From: TMED26 sp002694075
GTDB taxonomy: Bacteria > Pseudomonadota > Alphaproteobacteria > Thalassobaculales > Thalassobaculaceae
Length of the DNA stretch: 40,767 nucleotides
Assembly (NCBI GenBank): GCA_036160575.1
Contig: JAYYDT010000054.1
Location: 1-40,767 of the forward strand
Direction of reading: 5' to 3'
Every line of letters begins with the position of its first letter. Position 1 is the stretch's first letter. A program made the position numbers and the translations under genes. Positions 8,400 to 15,083 of this stretch are shown piece after piece. The notes under the pieces were generated by a model, which saw nothing but the letters and a program-made list of their open reading frames with translations, ran no database searches and was not told the DNA's origin.

Positions 8400-9282
8400 G
8401 GCCGCCCTCCTTTCCAACCGCCGCCCGCGCCCGTCGATAGGCATCGGTGAGCGAACGGCGCACCATCACGGCCGCCAACTGCCGGCGATAGTCGGCGCTC
8501 ACCAAAGCGTCACCGGTAATCGCGGGATGGCGGGCGGCCTCGCCGGCGGCGCGGAAAAGCTCGGTGTCGGGCCGCACCCCCGTCAGCAACGCCTCGACCT
8601 CGACAAGGCGCAGCGGTCCGTCGCCGACGCCAATCAAAACCACCGCCGCGCGGTCGATGGCGCCGGCGCTGTCCAAGGTCAGCAAACTGCCGACACCCAC
8701 CACCGCGAAATCGCCATGGCGCTGGGCGAATTCACGGAAATCCCAGCCATGACCGGCCGGCCAGCGGGCGAAACGGACTGTGGTCAAAATCTCGTCAAAA
8801 CCGATATCCGGCGTCATATAGCCCTGCGGAAAATCGGCGATCGCCACCCGCCGGGCGCCGGTCGGCCCGGTCAGGGTGATCTCGGCATCGGTCAGCGCGG
8901 CCAAGCCCATCAATTCGGCCGCCGGGTCCATATGCGCCAGCGAGCCGCCGACGGTGCCCCGGTTGCGCGTTTGTAAATGCCCAACATAACTCAACGCCGC
9001 GCGAAAAATGGGGCTATGCGCGGCCACCGCGTCATCGTTCAGAAGGCAACGTTGGCGGGTCATCGCGCCAACCTCGAAATAGCTGTCGTGGCTGGTCACA
9101 CCGGCCATTTCACGGACCGGGTTGAGGTCGATCAGATGATCGACGATGACATAGCGGAGATTCATCATCGCCATTAGCGACTGTCCACCGGAGAGCAGCC
9201 GGGCATTGTCCAAATCGGCGAGCATGGCGCTGGCCTCGGCCAGGCTCTCGGCCCGATGATATCGGAAAGGCGCCGCTTTCAT
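8392..9282 (-). CDS. FAD-binding medium subunit of the CoxM-like molybdenum hydroxylase
   Basis: This 296-residue FAD subunit belongs to the CO dehydrogenase/xanthine dehydrogenase medium-subunit family. The first flavin-binding motif is LLSGGQSLM near residues 29-37, and the second is TRNRGTVGGSLAHMDPAAE near residues 104-122. The rest matches the FAD-PCMH and CO-deh flavoprotein C-terminal domains. Electrons pass from the 2Fe-2S subunit to this flavin and then to an acceptor that I cannot identify. The ATG overlaps the stop of the upstream coxG-like gene (ATGA). The open frame could start 17 codons earlier, but only within coxG. Confidence 0.94.
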   Translation of the reverse strand: MKAAPFRYHRAESLAEASAMLADLDNARLLSGGQSLMAMMNLRYVIVDHLIDLNPVREMAGVTSHDSYFEVGAMTRQRCLLNDDAVAAHSPIFRAALSYVGHLQTRNRGTVGGSLAHMDPAAELMGLAALTDAEITLTGPTGARRVAIADFPQGYMTPDIGFDEILTTVRFARWPAGHGWDFREFAQRHGDFAVVGVGSLLTLDSAGAIDRAAVVLIGVGDGPLRLVEVEALLTGVRPDTELFRAAGEAARHPAITGDALVSADYRRQLAAVMVRRSLTDAYRRARAAVGKEGGHA

Positions 9283-9827
9283 CGCCCCGATCCAACCGGG
9301 GCGGCCGGCTTGCCGCCGGCAAGGCTCGACCACAACAATTGGCCGACTTTAATGGCCGCGCCATCGGGCACCTCGCCGCTGTCGATCCGCTGGGCCAGGC
9401 GGGCGGTGAATTGATCGACGATCTGCTGCGCGGTTTTGGTCACAATGCCGACGCCGCGGGCATATTGAATGATGCTACCGGCGAGGGTCAGATCGGTGCT
9501 TACCGCCACCTCGGTGCCGCCGTCACGTTCACACACTTGGAAACTGACATCGGCATGGGCCGACCCGCGGCCGCGATTTTCCCGGCCTTGGGCGCGCACC
9601 GTCACCCGCCGCGCGGCTTCGTCGATATCGGTTATTTCCGCCTCGCCTTCGAAGGTCAGGGCGATGGGCCCAAGGCGCAGGCTGACCGTGCCTTGATACC
9701 GGCGGTCATCGATCGTCGCGGTAAGCTGGGTGCCGGGCAAACACGGCGCGATATACGGAATATCAAGCAATAACGCCCAGGCCGCGTCGGGCGGCATCGG
9801 CAGCGAAAGGGTGTTGTCGATCCGCAT
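9279..9827 (-). CDS. CoxG-like SRPBCC-domain protein
   Basis: The 182-residue protein resembles the CoxG/carbon monoxide dehydrogenase subunit G family (SRPBCC fold). It has an N-terminal PDAAWALLLDIPYIAPCLPG segment, GTVSLRLGPIALTFEGEAEI in the middle, and a C-terminal helix around QQIVDQFTARL. In the CO dehydrogenase system CoxG is linked to membrane anchoring of the enzyme. In form II-like operons its role is less clear. Being first in the operon is somewhat unusual. Its last codons overlap the start of the FAD subunit. The initiator ATG at 9827 gives the expected MRIDN-type N-terminus. Confidence 0.88.
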   Translation of the reverse strand: MRIDNTLSLPMPPDAAWALLLDIPYIAPCLPGTQLTATIDDRRYQGTVSLRLGPIALTFEGEAEITDIDEAARRVTVRAQGRENRGRGSAHADVSFQVCERDGGTEVAVSTDLTLAGSIIQYARGVGIVTKTAQQIVDQFTARLAQRIDSGEVPDGAAIKVGQLLWSSLAGGKPAAPVGSGR

Positions 9828-9907
9828 GAAGGCGCTCGCCGCGGTTGCAAGACCAAAAGAAACCTCTAGTCCGCGAAGGCTAACACCACCGATGAATTAT
9901 TGAAAAG

Positions 9908-9922
9908 CGGTCAAATTGACCG
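9908..9922. promoter_or_regulatory. 15-bp palindrome upstream of the coxG-like operon
   Basis: CGGTCAA-A-TTGACCG is a perfect inverted repeat with 7-bp arms, 80 bases before the coxG-like start. Its GGTC/GACC core resembles operators of GntR/FadR-type repressors. On the minus strand the right half also supplies a TTGACC that could be part of a -35 element, but I see no good -10 at the usual distance. Function as an operator is inferred. Confidence 0.4.
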
Positions 9923-9940
9923 TGGCGCACTCGGCCGCCC

Positions 9941-9973
9941 GGCGGCGTCCGCAAGCTTGCCAGGGACGCCGCC
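9941..9973 (-). terminator. Hairpin downstream of the cytochrome P460 gene
   Basis: GGCGGCGTCC at 9941-9950 pairs perfectly with GGACGCCGCC at 9964-9973, and the loop contains the smaller palindrome GCAAGCTTGC. It begins 20 bases past the P460 stop on the minus strand. There is no T-run, so it may be a Rho-independent-like structure or an mRNA 3' stabiliser. It separates P460 from the Mo-hydroxylase operon. Confidence 0.45.
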
Positions 9974-9993
9974 GAGCCACCGACCGTTCAGGA

Positions 9994-10503
9994 TTAATTG
10001 ACCATATGCTCCAGAGAAAAGAGATGCTGGGTCTCGGCGAAAGGCTGATGACAGGCGCGGCAATCGTTAAGATCCTTTTTCACCAAGCGTTCGCCCTTGG
10101 GGCTAAAGATCGCGAAGTCCCAGTCGCCGTTGCGAAACTCCGGGCTAAATTTCTCGCCCCAACCCTCGCCCTTTTGCATCACCGCGACAGCCGCGAATTT
10201 GCCGCGGATACGTCGGCCGAGGGCGCTTTCAATGACTTCGCCATCGGCGTCTTTCTTGGCCTTGTAGAGTTCGGCGACAAGCACCGTGCCATAGGGCAGT
10301 TCCTTGCCGGCCTGGGCCGCCGCCAAAGTTTCCTTGGTCGCGAATAGGCGGATCACCTGATCGTCGTTCTGGGTGCGGTCCAGGCTGAGATAATTCAGCA
10401 TTTTATCCTCATAGCCGGCTGGAAACTGGATCCGCTCCTCCGCCTGAACGGTAAGGGCGAGCGACATCGCGGCCAGCCCTCCAATGACAAAAGATTTCAA
10501 CAT
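9994..10503 (-). CDS. Periplasmic cytochrome P460 family haem protein
   Basis: A 169-residue exported c-type cytochrome. Residues 1-21 form a Sec signal peptide with a cleavage site at about VQA-EE. A single CRACH haem-binding motif lies near the C-terminus at residues 148-152, the layout of cytochrome P460 and cytochrome c'-beta. In the family, P460 oxidises hydroxylamine (to N2O or NO) through a Lys-crosslinked haem, whereas c'-beta binds NO. Which type this is cannot be settled by eye, because I cannot place the crosslinking Lys with certainty. No ammonia-oxidation genes are nearby, so detoxification of NO or hydroxylamine is the more cautious guess. It appears to be monocistronic. Confidence 0.88.
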   Translation of the reverse strand: MLKSFVIGGLAAMSLALTVQAEERIQFPAGYEDKMLNYLSLDRTQNDDQVIRLFATKETLAAAQAGKELPYGTVLVAELYKAKKDADGEVIESALGRRIRGKFAAVAVMQKGEGWGEKFSPEFRNGDWDFAIFSPKGERLVKKDLNDCRACHQPFAETQHLFSLEHMVN

Positions 10504-10626
10504 TTCTTGACCTCGCTTCTGGCTTTACGGCGCTTCCCTCAGGAAAAACAACTTAAGATTGATTTAAGGCGCAACAAAGGCAGAAGCTTGGCAGTCACTT
10601 AATAACAGATTGGTAATAAACGCCGA

Positions 10627-11253
10627 TCAGGGTTCGATTTTGGCGCCACGGTCGGCGACCACGGTGCGAGCATAGGAATCTCGCGCCGTCATGCGGTCAA
10701 AGAACGCCTGGACATGGGTCGGCAGGTCCTCGCTCACCGAGCGGCGGTAACCGCGCAGTACGTAGGCGTTGCTGATATCGGCGGCGGACATGCTGTCGCC
10801 CAACAAATAGGGCCGATCGGCCAGGGCCTGATCGAGGGCCGCGACGGACAGGCTGGCGCGCCGGGCCATTTCGGCCAGAACATTCTCCAGCGGCGGCGAG
10901 AATTCGCGGCGATGATTGGTCATTTCCCCCAACGGGCGGGAAAAGGTCGCCTCGGCGAACCAGCACCATTGCAGGTATAAGGCGTGGTCGGGCGAATCCG
11001 GGGACGGCTGCAGACGGCCGGCGCCATAGCGGTCCAGGACATATTGCATCATGGCGCCGGATTCGAACATTTTGAGGGCGCCATCGGTCATCACCGGCAC
11101 CTTGCCGACCGGGTTCATGGCCCGCCATTCCGGCGACGCGCGATAGGCCGGGCTGAAATCCACCGGCACAATTTCATAGGGGATGGCCAACTCTTCGCAG
11201 ACCCAAATGACGCGAAACGCCCGCGTCGCCGGCGCATGATAAATTTTCAACAT
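10627..11253 (-). CDS. Glutathione S-transferase family protein
   Basis: A 208-residue cytoplasmic GST-like protein. Residues 1-80 form the thioredoxin-like domain, with the cis-Pro loop NPVGKVPVM at about 47-55 and the glutathione gamma-Glu site FESGAMMQYVLDRY. The helical C-terminal domain contains the N-capping-box region YLLGDSMSAADI near residues 149-160. The N-terminal active-site segment YHAPATRAFRV lacks an obvious catalytic Ser or Cys at the usual place. Activity could therefore be of the glutathionylation, isomerisation or binding type. AGGGG precedes the ATG. It lies downstream of the methyltransferase gene on the same strand with a 64-base gap; no functional link is evident. Confidence 0.92.
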   Translation of the reverse strand: MLKIYHAPATRAFRVIWVCEELAIPYEIVPVDFSPAYRASPEWRAMNPVGKVPVMTDGALKMFESGAMMQYVLDRYGAGRLQPSPDSPDHALYLQWCWFAEATFSRPLGEMTNHRREFSPPLENVLAEMARRASLSVAALDQALADRPYLLGDSMSAADISNAYVLRGYRRSVSEDLPTHVQAFFDRMTARDSYARTVVADRGAKIEP

Positions 11254-11317
11254 CGTTTTACCCCTTGTTTACGATTGCTCCACGAACGCGCGCGATGACC
11301 GCCGGCGGCCCCGGTTT

Positions 11318-12058
11318 TCATGGTGCCGTCACCAAGCCGGCGGTTTCGAGAAACGCGGTCACCGCCGCCGCCGTGTTCGGCACATGAGGCAGCATACCGA
11401 GCGCCTGATCATGGGCGGCGGTGGTGAAGGGAACGTCCATATACTCAGCGACATATTGATCTTCCGCCTCGGCCAAGCGCGTCGACCGCGGATTAACCCC
11501 GGCGATCAGCAACAGGCCGCTGGTCACGCATGGCACGACCCCCATGCGAAGGTCCGGCCGGTAGGTATGCAGGATTGGCAAAATTTTCCAAACGTCACCG
11601 GTCCAGAAAATACTGTCGCGTTGGCGCTGGGCGGCGCGAGCGTGTAACGGGTAAATGTCATCAATGCAAATCAATGTACCGGGATGGCTGTATCTCTCGG
11701 CATTCTGAAGGTCACGCAAGGTTTGCTCAAAGGTGTGAAGGCCGTCGATAAACACCAAATCGAAGGTCACATTGGTCCGGACCCTGTCCAACTCGCCAAA
11801 AAACGCATCACTGGTCGCCTTGACCAGATTGGCGTTGGGGTTGTCGATCCGCGTCACGCGCGGTTCGGGGTCGACGCCCACGGCCCGCGTCGGCGACTTG
11901 GCCAGGGCGAAGGATTTCCCGGTATTCACGCCAATTTCCAAATACCGAGCGGGCTGAAGCAGGCGGTGCAGCAACGCCAATATTTCGCGATAGTCCGGAC
12001 CAGGGAAACGCGCCGCGACTTCCGCCCGATCCTCATCGTGCTGCTTTTTTAGATCCAT
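11318..12058 (-). CDS. Class I SAM-dependent methyltransferase
   Basis: A 246-residue protein of the Methyltransf_24-like group. Motif I is YLEIGVNTGKSFALAK near residues 39-54. The acidic loop that would bind the SAM ribose is GVDPEP, and FDLVFIDGLHTFEQTLRDL near residues 99-117 gives motif II with the DGLH signature seen in methyltransferases linked to glycan or cephalosporin-hydroxylase-like proteins. CIDDIYP follows as motif III. The substrate is unknown. AAGGGGCGGGG precedes the ATG. Divergent genes start 230 bases away. Such enzymes often modify surface polysaccharides or small molecules; no neighbouring gene decides between these. Confidence 0.85.
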   Translation of the reverse strand: MDLKKQHDEDRAEVAARFPGPDYREILALLHRLLQPARYLEIGVNTGKSFALAKSPTRAVGVDPEPRVTRIDNPNANLVKATSDAFFGELDRVRTNVTFDLVFIDGLHTFEQTLRDLQNAERYSHPGTLICIDDIYPLHARAAQRQRDSIFWTGDVWKILPILHTYRPDLRMGVVPCVTSGLLLIAGVNPRSTRLAEAEDQYVAEYMDVPFTTAAHDQALGMLPHVPNTAAAVTAFLETAGLVTAP

Positions 12059-12220
12059 CGGCCCCGCCCCTTCGCGCCTATCGCGCGGTTCTCTCCGTCC
12101 ACCACAACCGTCCCAGCGTCGTAAGCCTATCGCAGCGCGCGCCGCCTCGCCATGTGGGATTAACCCATGGCGACCTCCCCCCTCGGCAAATCATCTCGTC
12201 GGCAGGGCGCCGATGATCCT

Positions 12221-12244
12221 TGCCGGTCTCGTCCGAGACCGGCA
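12221..12244. promoter_or_regulatory. 24-bp near-perfect palindrome in a divergent promoter region
   Basis: TGCCGGTCTCG and CGAGACCGGCA are perfect 11-bp arms separated by TC. The element lies between two divergently transcribed genes, 45 bases before the nitroreductase-like ATG. An A-run (12252-12258 region) follows it on the plus strand, the wrong base for a plus-strand terminator. No T-run leads it on the minus strand either. A dimeric repressor operator for the flavoprotein gene is the simplest reading. Confidence 0.5.
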
Positions 12245-12288
12245 GAGTAGCAAAAAAAATCGGTGCCCGACCCCCAAGGAGGCCCCTC

Positions 12289-12981
12289 ATGTTCACCCGC
12301 GACAAGCTTGCCTATCAACCCCTGGCCCTGCCCGCCCGGCCCGTCCTTGACGACGCGGCCATGGCGGCGGCGGCGACCGCCTATGACGCGGCCATGGCGA
12401 CGCGTCACACGGTGCGCGATTTCACCGACCGTCCGGTGCCACGGGCGATTGTTGAGACCTGCATCCGAACCGCCGCCCTGGCGCCCAGCGGCGCCAATCA
12501 CCAACCTTGGCATTTCAGCCTGATCGGCGACTCGGCGATGAAGGCGGAAATTCGCGCCGCCGCCGAGGCCGAGGAGCGTAAATTTTACGACAACGCCCAG
12601 CATGACGAGTGGCTGAAAGCGCTGGAGCCGATTGGCACCGGCCCGGAAAAACCACACTTGCAAATCGCGCCGTGGCTGATCGTCATCTTCGCCGAGCGTT
12701 ATGGCCAATTCGACGACGGCACCCGCTACAAAAACTATTACGTGACCGAGAGCGTCGGCATCGCCGCCGGTTTCCTGATCTCGGCCCTACACACCGCCGG
12801 CCTGGCGTGCTTGACGCATACCCCCAACCCGATGGGTTTCCTGACCAAGATCTGCCGGCGGCCGGCGTCGAACAAGCCGTTGATGATCCTCGCAATCGGC
12901 CATCCGGCGGCCGATGCCACCATCCCGGCGGCGGCGAAAATCAAAAAACCCTTGGATCAGGTGATGACTGTTTTCGACTGA
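12289..12981 (+). CDS. Nitroreductase-fold flavoprotein, iodotyrosine deiodinase (IYD) type
   Basis: A 230-residue FMN enzyme of the nitroreductase superfamily. N-terminal RHTVRDF (residues 39-45) binds FMN phosphate, APSGANHQPW (65-74) forms the flavin site, and ESVGIAAGFLISALHTAGL (154-172) and the THTPNP loop complete it. It carries E96, Y100 and K121, with the same spacing (4 and 21 residues) as the Glu-Tyr-Lys triad of mammalian IYD (E157, Y161, K182), which closes over the zwitterion of halotyrosine. The C-terminal KKPLDQVM also matches IYD as I remember it. Reductive dehalogenation of halotyrosines, or of a related zwitterion or phenol, is therefore plausible. AAGGAGG lies eight bases before the ATG. 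Confidence 0.88.
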   Translation: MFTRDKLAYQPLALPARPVLDDAAMAAAATAYDAAMATRHTVRDFTDRPVPRAIVETCIRTAALAPSGANHQPWHFSLIGDSAMKAEIRAAAEAEERKFYDNAQHDEWLKALEPIGTGPEKPHLQIAPWLIVIFAERYGQFDDGTRYKNYYVTESVGIAAGFLISALHTAGLACLTHTPNPMGFLTKICRRPASNKPLMILAIGHPAADATIPAAAKIKKPLDQVMTVFD

Positions 12982-13078
12982 ACCGCGCTCGGCGAATCAT
13001 CGACGGCCCGGATCGCCGCGCTTGCCGCGCGCCGGCGGCCGGCGCAAACTGATCGTCCACGACCGGAGGAGGCGCCCG

Positions 13079-14731
13079 ATGAACGGCATTCAAACCATCG
13101 CCGCGATTTTGCGGCAGGAAGGCGTTGATTGGCTCGCCTGTTTTCCCAGCAATCCGCTGATCAACGCTGCCGCCGACCTGGGCATACGACCGGTCGCCTT
13201 TCGCCATGAGCGCGGCGCCATGATGGCCGCCGACGGCTATAGCCGCCTTAGCGGGCGCCAGCGTTTCGGGGTCGCCGCGGTGCAAAGCCAAGCCGGCGCC
13301 GAAAACATCATGGGCGGTCTGGCCCAAGCCTATGCCGACAATGTGCCGGTCCTGCTGTTCGTCGGTGGGCCCGCCCTCAACCAGATCGCGGTACGCCCGA
13401 ATTTCAGCGCGGCGGAGAAATATCGCGGCTGGGTCAAACAGGTTGAGGCCATTTACCGTCCCGAGGACGTGCCGGCGGTCATGCGCCGGGCCTTCAACGC
13501 GCTGCGCAATGGCCCGCCTGGCCCGGTGGTCGTCGAACTGACCGCCGATGTCTGCGCTCAAGAGGTGCCGGCCGAGACGCCGGCCTATCAATCCCCCGGC
13601 CTGGCCCTGCAACGGCCCGCCGCCGAGGCCGTCGCGGCGGCGGCCGAAGCGCTTTTGAGCGCGCGCAAACCGCTGCTGTGGGCCGGCGCCGGCGTGCTGG
13701 CGTCGGGCGCCAGCGCGGCCTTGGTCCAACTGGCCGAATTGGTCGCCGCGCCGGTGTTCACGACCATGCCCGGCAAATCGGCGATCGACGAACGCCACCC
13801 CCTGGCGCTTGGCGCCGGCTGTGGCACGACCACGGCGGCGGCCCATGCCTGGCTGGCCGATAGCGACCTGCTGCTGGCCCTGGGCAGTAGTTTGACGCGC
13901 ACGCCTTACGGGCAAAAAATCCCGGTTGGTAAAACCGTCATCCACAACACCGTCAGCCCCGACGACCTGAACAAGGACGAGGCGGCGGATATCGCCCTGC
14001 TCGGCGATACTCGCCTCACTCTCGAGGCTTTGATCGAAGCGGTCGAAAGTCGCACCGGCGGCCAACCGACCGGCGACCGCGCGGCGGTCGAGGCGGCGGT
14101 CGCCGAGATCAACGGCGCCTGGCGTTCGGAATGGGCATCGGCCCTGACCGATGATAACGAACCGCTCAGCTATTATCGGGTGATCGAAGCGCTGAACACC
14201 TGCCTCGACCTCGAAAACAGCATCGTCACCCATGACGCCGGGGCGCCGCGCGACGCGATCGTGCCGTTCTATACGGCGACCGCGCCAAACTCTTATGTCG
14301 GCTGGGGCAAGACCACCCATCTCGGTTTCGGCATTCCCCTGATGATTGGGGCCAAAATGGCGGCGCCCGATAAATTCTGCTTGAACCTGATGGGCGATGG
14401 CGCTTTCGGCATGTCCGGCACCGATGTCGAAACCGCCGCCCGCGCCGGCATCGCGATCACCACGGTGTTGCTGAACAACAGCGCCATGGCGACCTATTCC
14501 GGACCCACCCAGGGCACCATCGGCGCCACCGCCCGCGCCCGTTTCGGGGTATCGACCATGCAGGGCGATTACGCCAAGATCGCCGAGGGCATGGGCGCCA
14601 CCGGTCTGCGCGTGACGACGGTCGGCGAACTGACCGAGGCCCTGGCCGAAGCTCAGCGCCTTAACGCCGCCGGTCGCACCGTGTTGATCGATGTCGTCGC
14701 TAATGTCGAAGAACGCCGGTCGCGTTTTTAG
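13079..14731 (+). CDS. Thiamine diphosphate-dependent enzyme (acetolactate synthase-like)
   Basis: A 550-residue protein with the three-domain ThDP decarboxylase/synthase plan. The PYR domain is N-terminal with the cofactor-activating Glu E44 in FRHERGAMMAADGYSR. A central Rossmann-like domain follows (about 190-320). The PP domain carries the GDGAFGMSGTD...NN Mg-ThDP motif near residues 439-467. It is the length of acetolactate synthase, oxalyl-CoA decarboxylase and benzoylformate decarboxylase, and I cannot assign one of these. GGAGGAG precedes the ATG. It lies 97 bases after the IYD-like gene on the same strand. The next gene downstream, a CoA-transferase, has its own sigma-54-type promoter. 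Confidence 0.92.
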   Translation: MNGIQTIAAILRQEGVDWLACFPSNPLINAAADLGIRPVAFRHERGAMMAADGYSRLSGRQRFGVAAVQSQAGAENIMGGLAQAYADNVPVLLFVGGPALNQIAVRPNFSAAEKYRGWVKQVEAIYRPEDVPAVMRRAFNALRNGPPGPVVVELTADVCAQEVPAETPAYQSPGLALQRPAAEAVAAAAEALLSARKPLLWAGAGVLASGASAALVQLAELVAAPVFTTMPGKSAIDERHPLALGAGCGTTTAAAHAWLADSDLLLALGSSLTRTPYGQKIPVGKTVIHNTVSPDDLNKDEAADIALLGDTRLTLEALIEAVESRTGGQPTGDRAAVEAAVAEINGAWRSEWASALTDDNEPLSYYRVIEALNTCLDLENSIVTHDAGAPRDAIVPFYTATAPNSYVGWGKTTHLGFGIPLMIGAKMAAPDKFCLNLMGDGAFGMSGTDVETAARAGIAITTVLLNNSAMATYSGPTQGTIGATARARFGVSTMQGDYAKIAEGMGATGLRVTTVGELTEALAEAQRLNAAGRTVLIDVVANVEERRSRF

Positions 14732-14750
14732 ACGGTTTTCTGCCTATTTT

Positions 14751-14788
14751 TTAGGCGATTGTAACAACTGATGAAAAATTAGGCGATT
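14751..14788 (+). repeat. Two direct repeats TTAGGCGATT upstream of a sigma-54 promoter
   Basis: The copies at 14751-14760 and 14779-14788 are identical and start 28 bases apart. They are centred roughly 130 and 100 bases before the predicted start site near 14884. Upstream activating sequences of sigma-54 enhancer-binding proteins usually lie in that range. The first copy also overlaps a weak terminator-like hairpin, so a coincidental origin is possible. Confidence 0.4.
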
Positions 14789-14857
14789 TTATTATGATGC
14801 CAGCCAAACTCTTTTGGATAGGCTTCTGATAAAATTGGATTTTTTTAATTTCCGTTC

Positions 14858-14872
14858 TGGCACGGCGCTTGC
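14858..14872 (+). promoter_or_regulatory. Sigma-54 (RpoN) -24/-12 promoter
   Basis: TGGCACG-GCGC-TTGC matches the RpoN consensus TGGCACG-N4-TTGC at every defined position, with the obligatory GG-N10-GC spacing (GG 14859-14860, GC 14871-14872). Transcription would start near 14884 and run toward the CoA-transferase gene at 15084. A sigma-54 promoter needs an enhancer-binding ATPase; none is encoded in this window. Confidence 0.75.
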
Positions 14873-14903
14873 GGATGCCTGAGCGAACGTTGGAAGACCA
14901 CGG

Positions 14904-14923
14904 AACGCTCACGCCTGAGCGTT
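14904..14923 (+). promoter_or_regulatory. Perfect hairpin at the start of the sigma-54 leader
   Basis: AACGCTCA and TGAGCGTT are perfect 8-bp arms around the tetraloop CGCC, about 20 bases after the predicted start of transcription. It has no T-run, so it is not a normal terminator. It could be a 5' stabilising stem, part of a small RNA, or a DNA operator. Confidence 0.5.
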
Positions 14924-15041
14924 GTGAGTGAACACCGCCGCCCCGGACGTTTCGGCTTCGGTCAAAGCCGCATAACGGGCGGCGGTTTTCGCCCCCGTCG
15001 ACAAGCCCCCGAAAAAGCCGTTACGCTCGTGGCTGATTTGT

Positions 15042-15056
15042 GCGGGCAAAGCCCGC
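15042..15056 (+). promoter_or_regulatory. GC-rich hairpin just before the CoA-transferase start
   Basis: GCGGGC-AAA-GCCCGC is a 6-bp stem with a 3-base loop, ending 27 bases before the ATG. The Shine-Dalgarno between it and the ATG is weak, so folding here could affect translation. A C-rich stretch, not a T-run, follows, which makes termination unlikely. Confidence 0.4.
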
Positions 15057-15083
15057 CCCCTCCTTCCAGCGGGACGACACTCC

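Larger units (their letters stand above)
14732..15083 (+). promoter_or_regulatory. 352-base AT-rich regulatory gap and leader before the CoA-transferase gene
   Basis: This is the only long gene-free stretch in the window. The first 130 bases are clearly AT-richer than the surroundings. They hold two exact copies of TTAGGCGATT (14751-14760 and 14779-14788) and a weak hairpin GCCTA-TTTTT-TAGGC just after the upstream stop. A sigma-54 motif follows at 14858-14872. A predicted leader of about 200 bases comes next, with hairpins at 14904-14923 and 15042-15056. No open frame in it looks coding. Confidence 0.7.

Noticed and set aside
5533..9827. Genuine aerobic CO dehydrogenase
   Set aside because: The active-site loop reads TPMRGAGR, not the Cys-containing AYxCSFR of form I CoxL, and the coxDEF maturation genes are not adjacent.
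10552..10568. FNR/Anr-like box upstream of cytochrome P460 (CTTAA-N7-TTAAG)
   Set aside because: It does not match TTGAT-N4-ATCAA. The arms are only five AT-rich bases, which is expected by chance in this AT-rich gap.
14742..14756. Intrinsic terminator after the ThDP gene (GCCTA-TTTTT-TAGGC)
   Set aside because: A 5-bp stem with T's in the loop and no T-run after it is too weak to call a terminator.
15031..15060. Similarity of the leader to the SAM-II riboswitch core (CGCTCGTGGCTGATTTG)
   Set aside because: The first segment resembles SAM-II, but the pairing partner (GCCACG...) and the AAA-containing pseudoknot part are missing before the ATG, so the fold cannot form.
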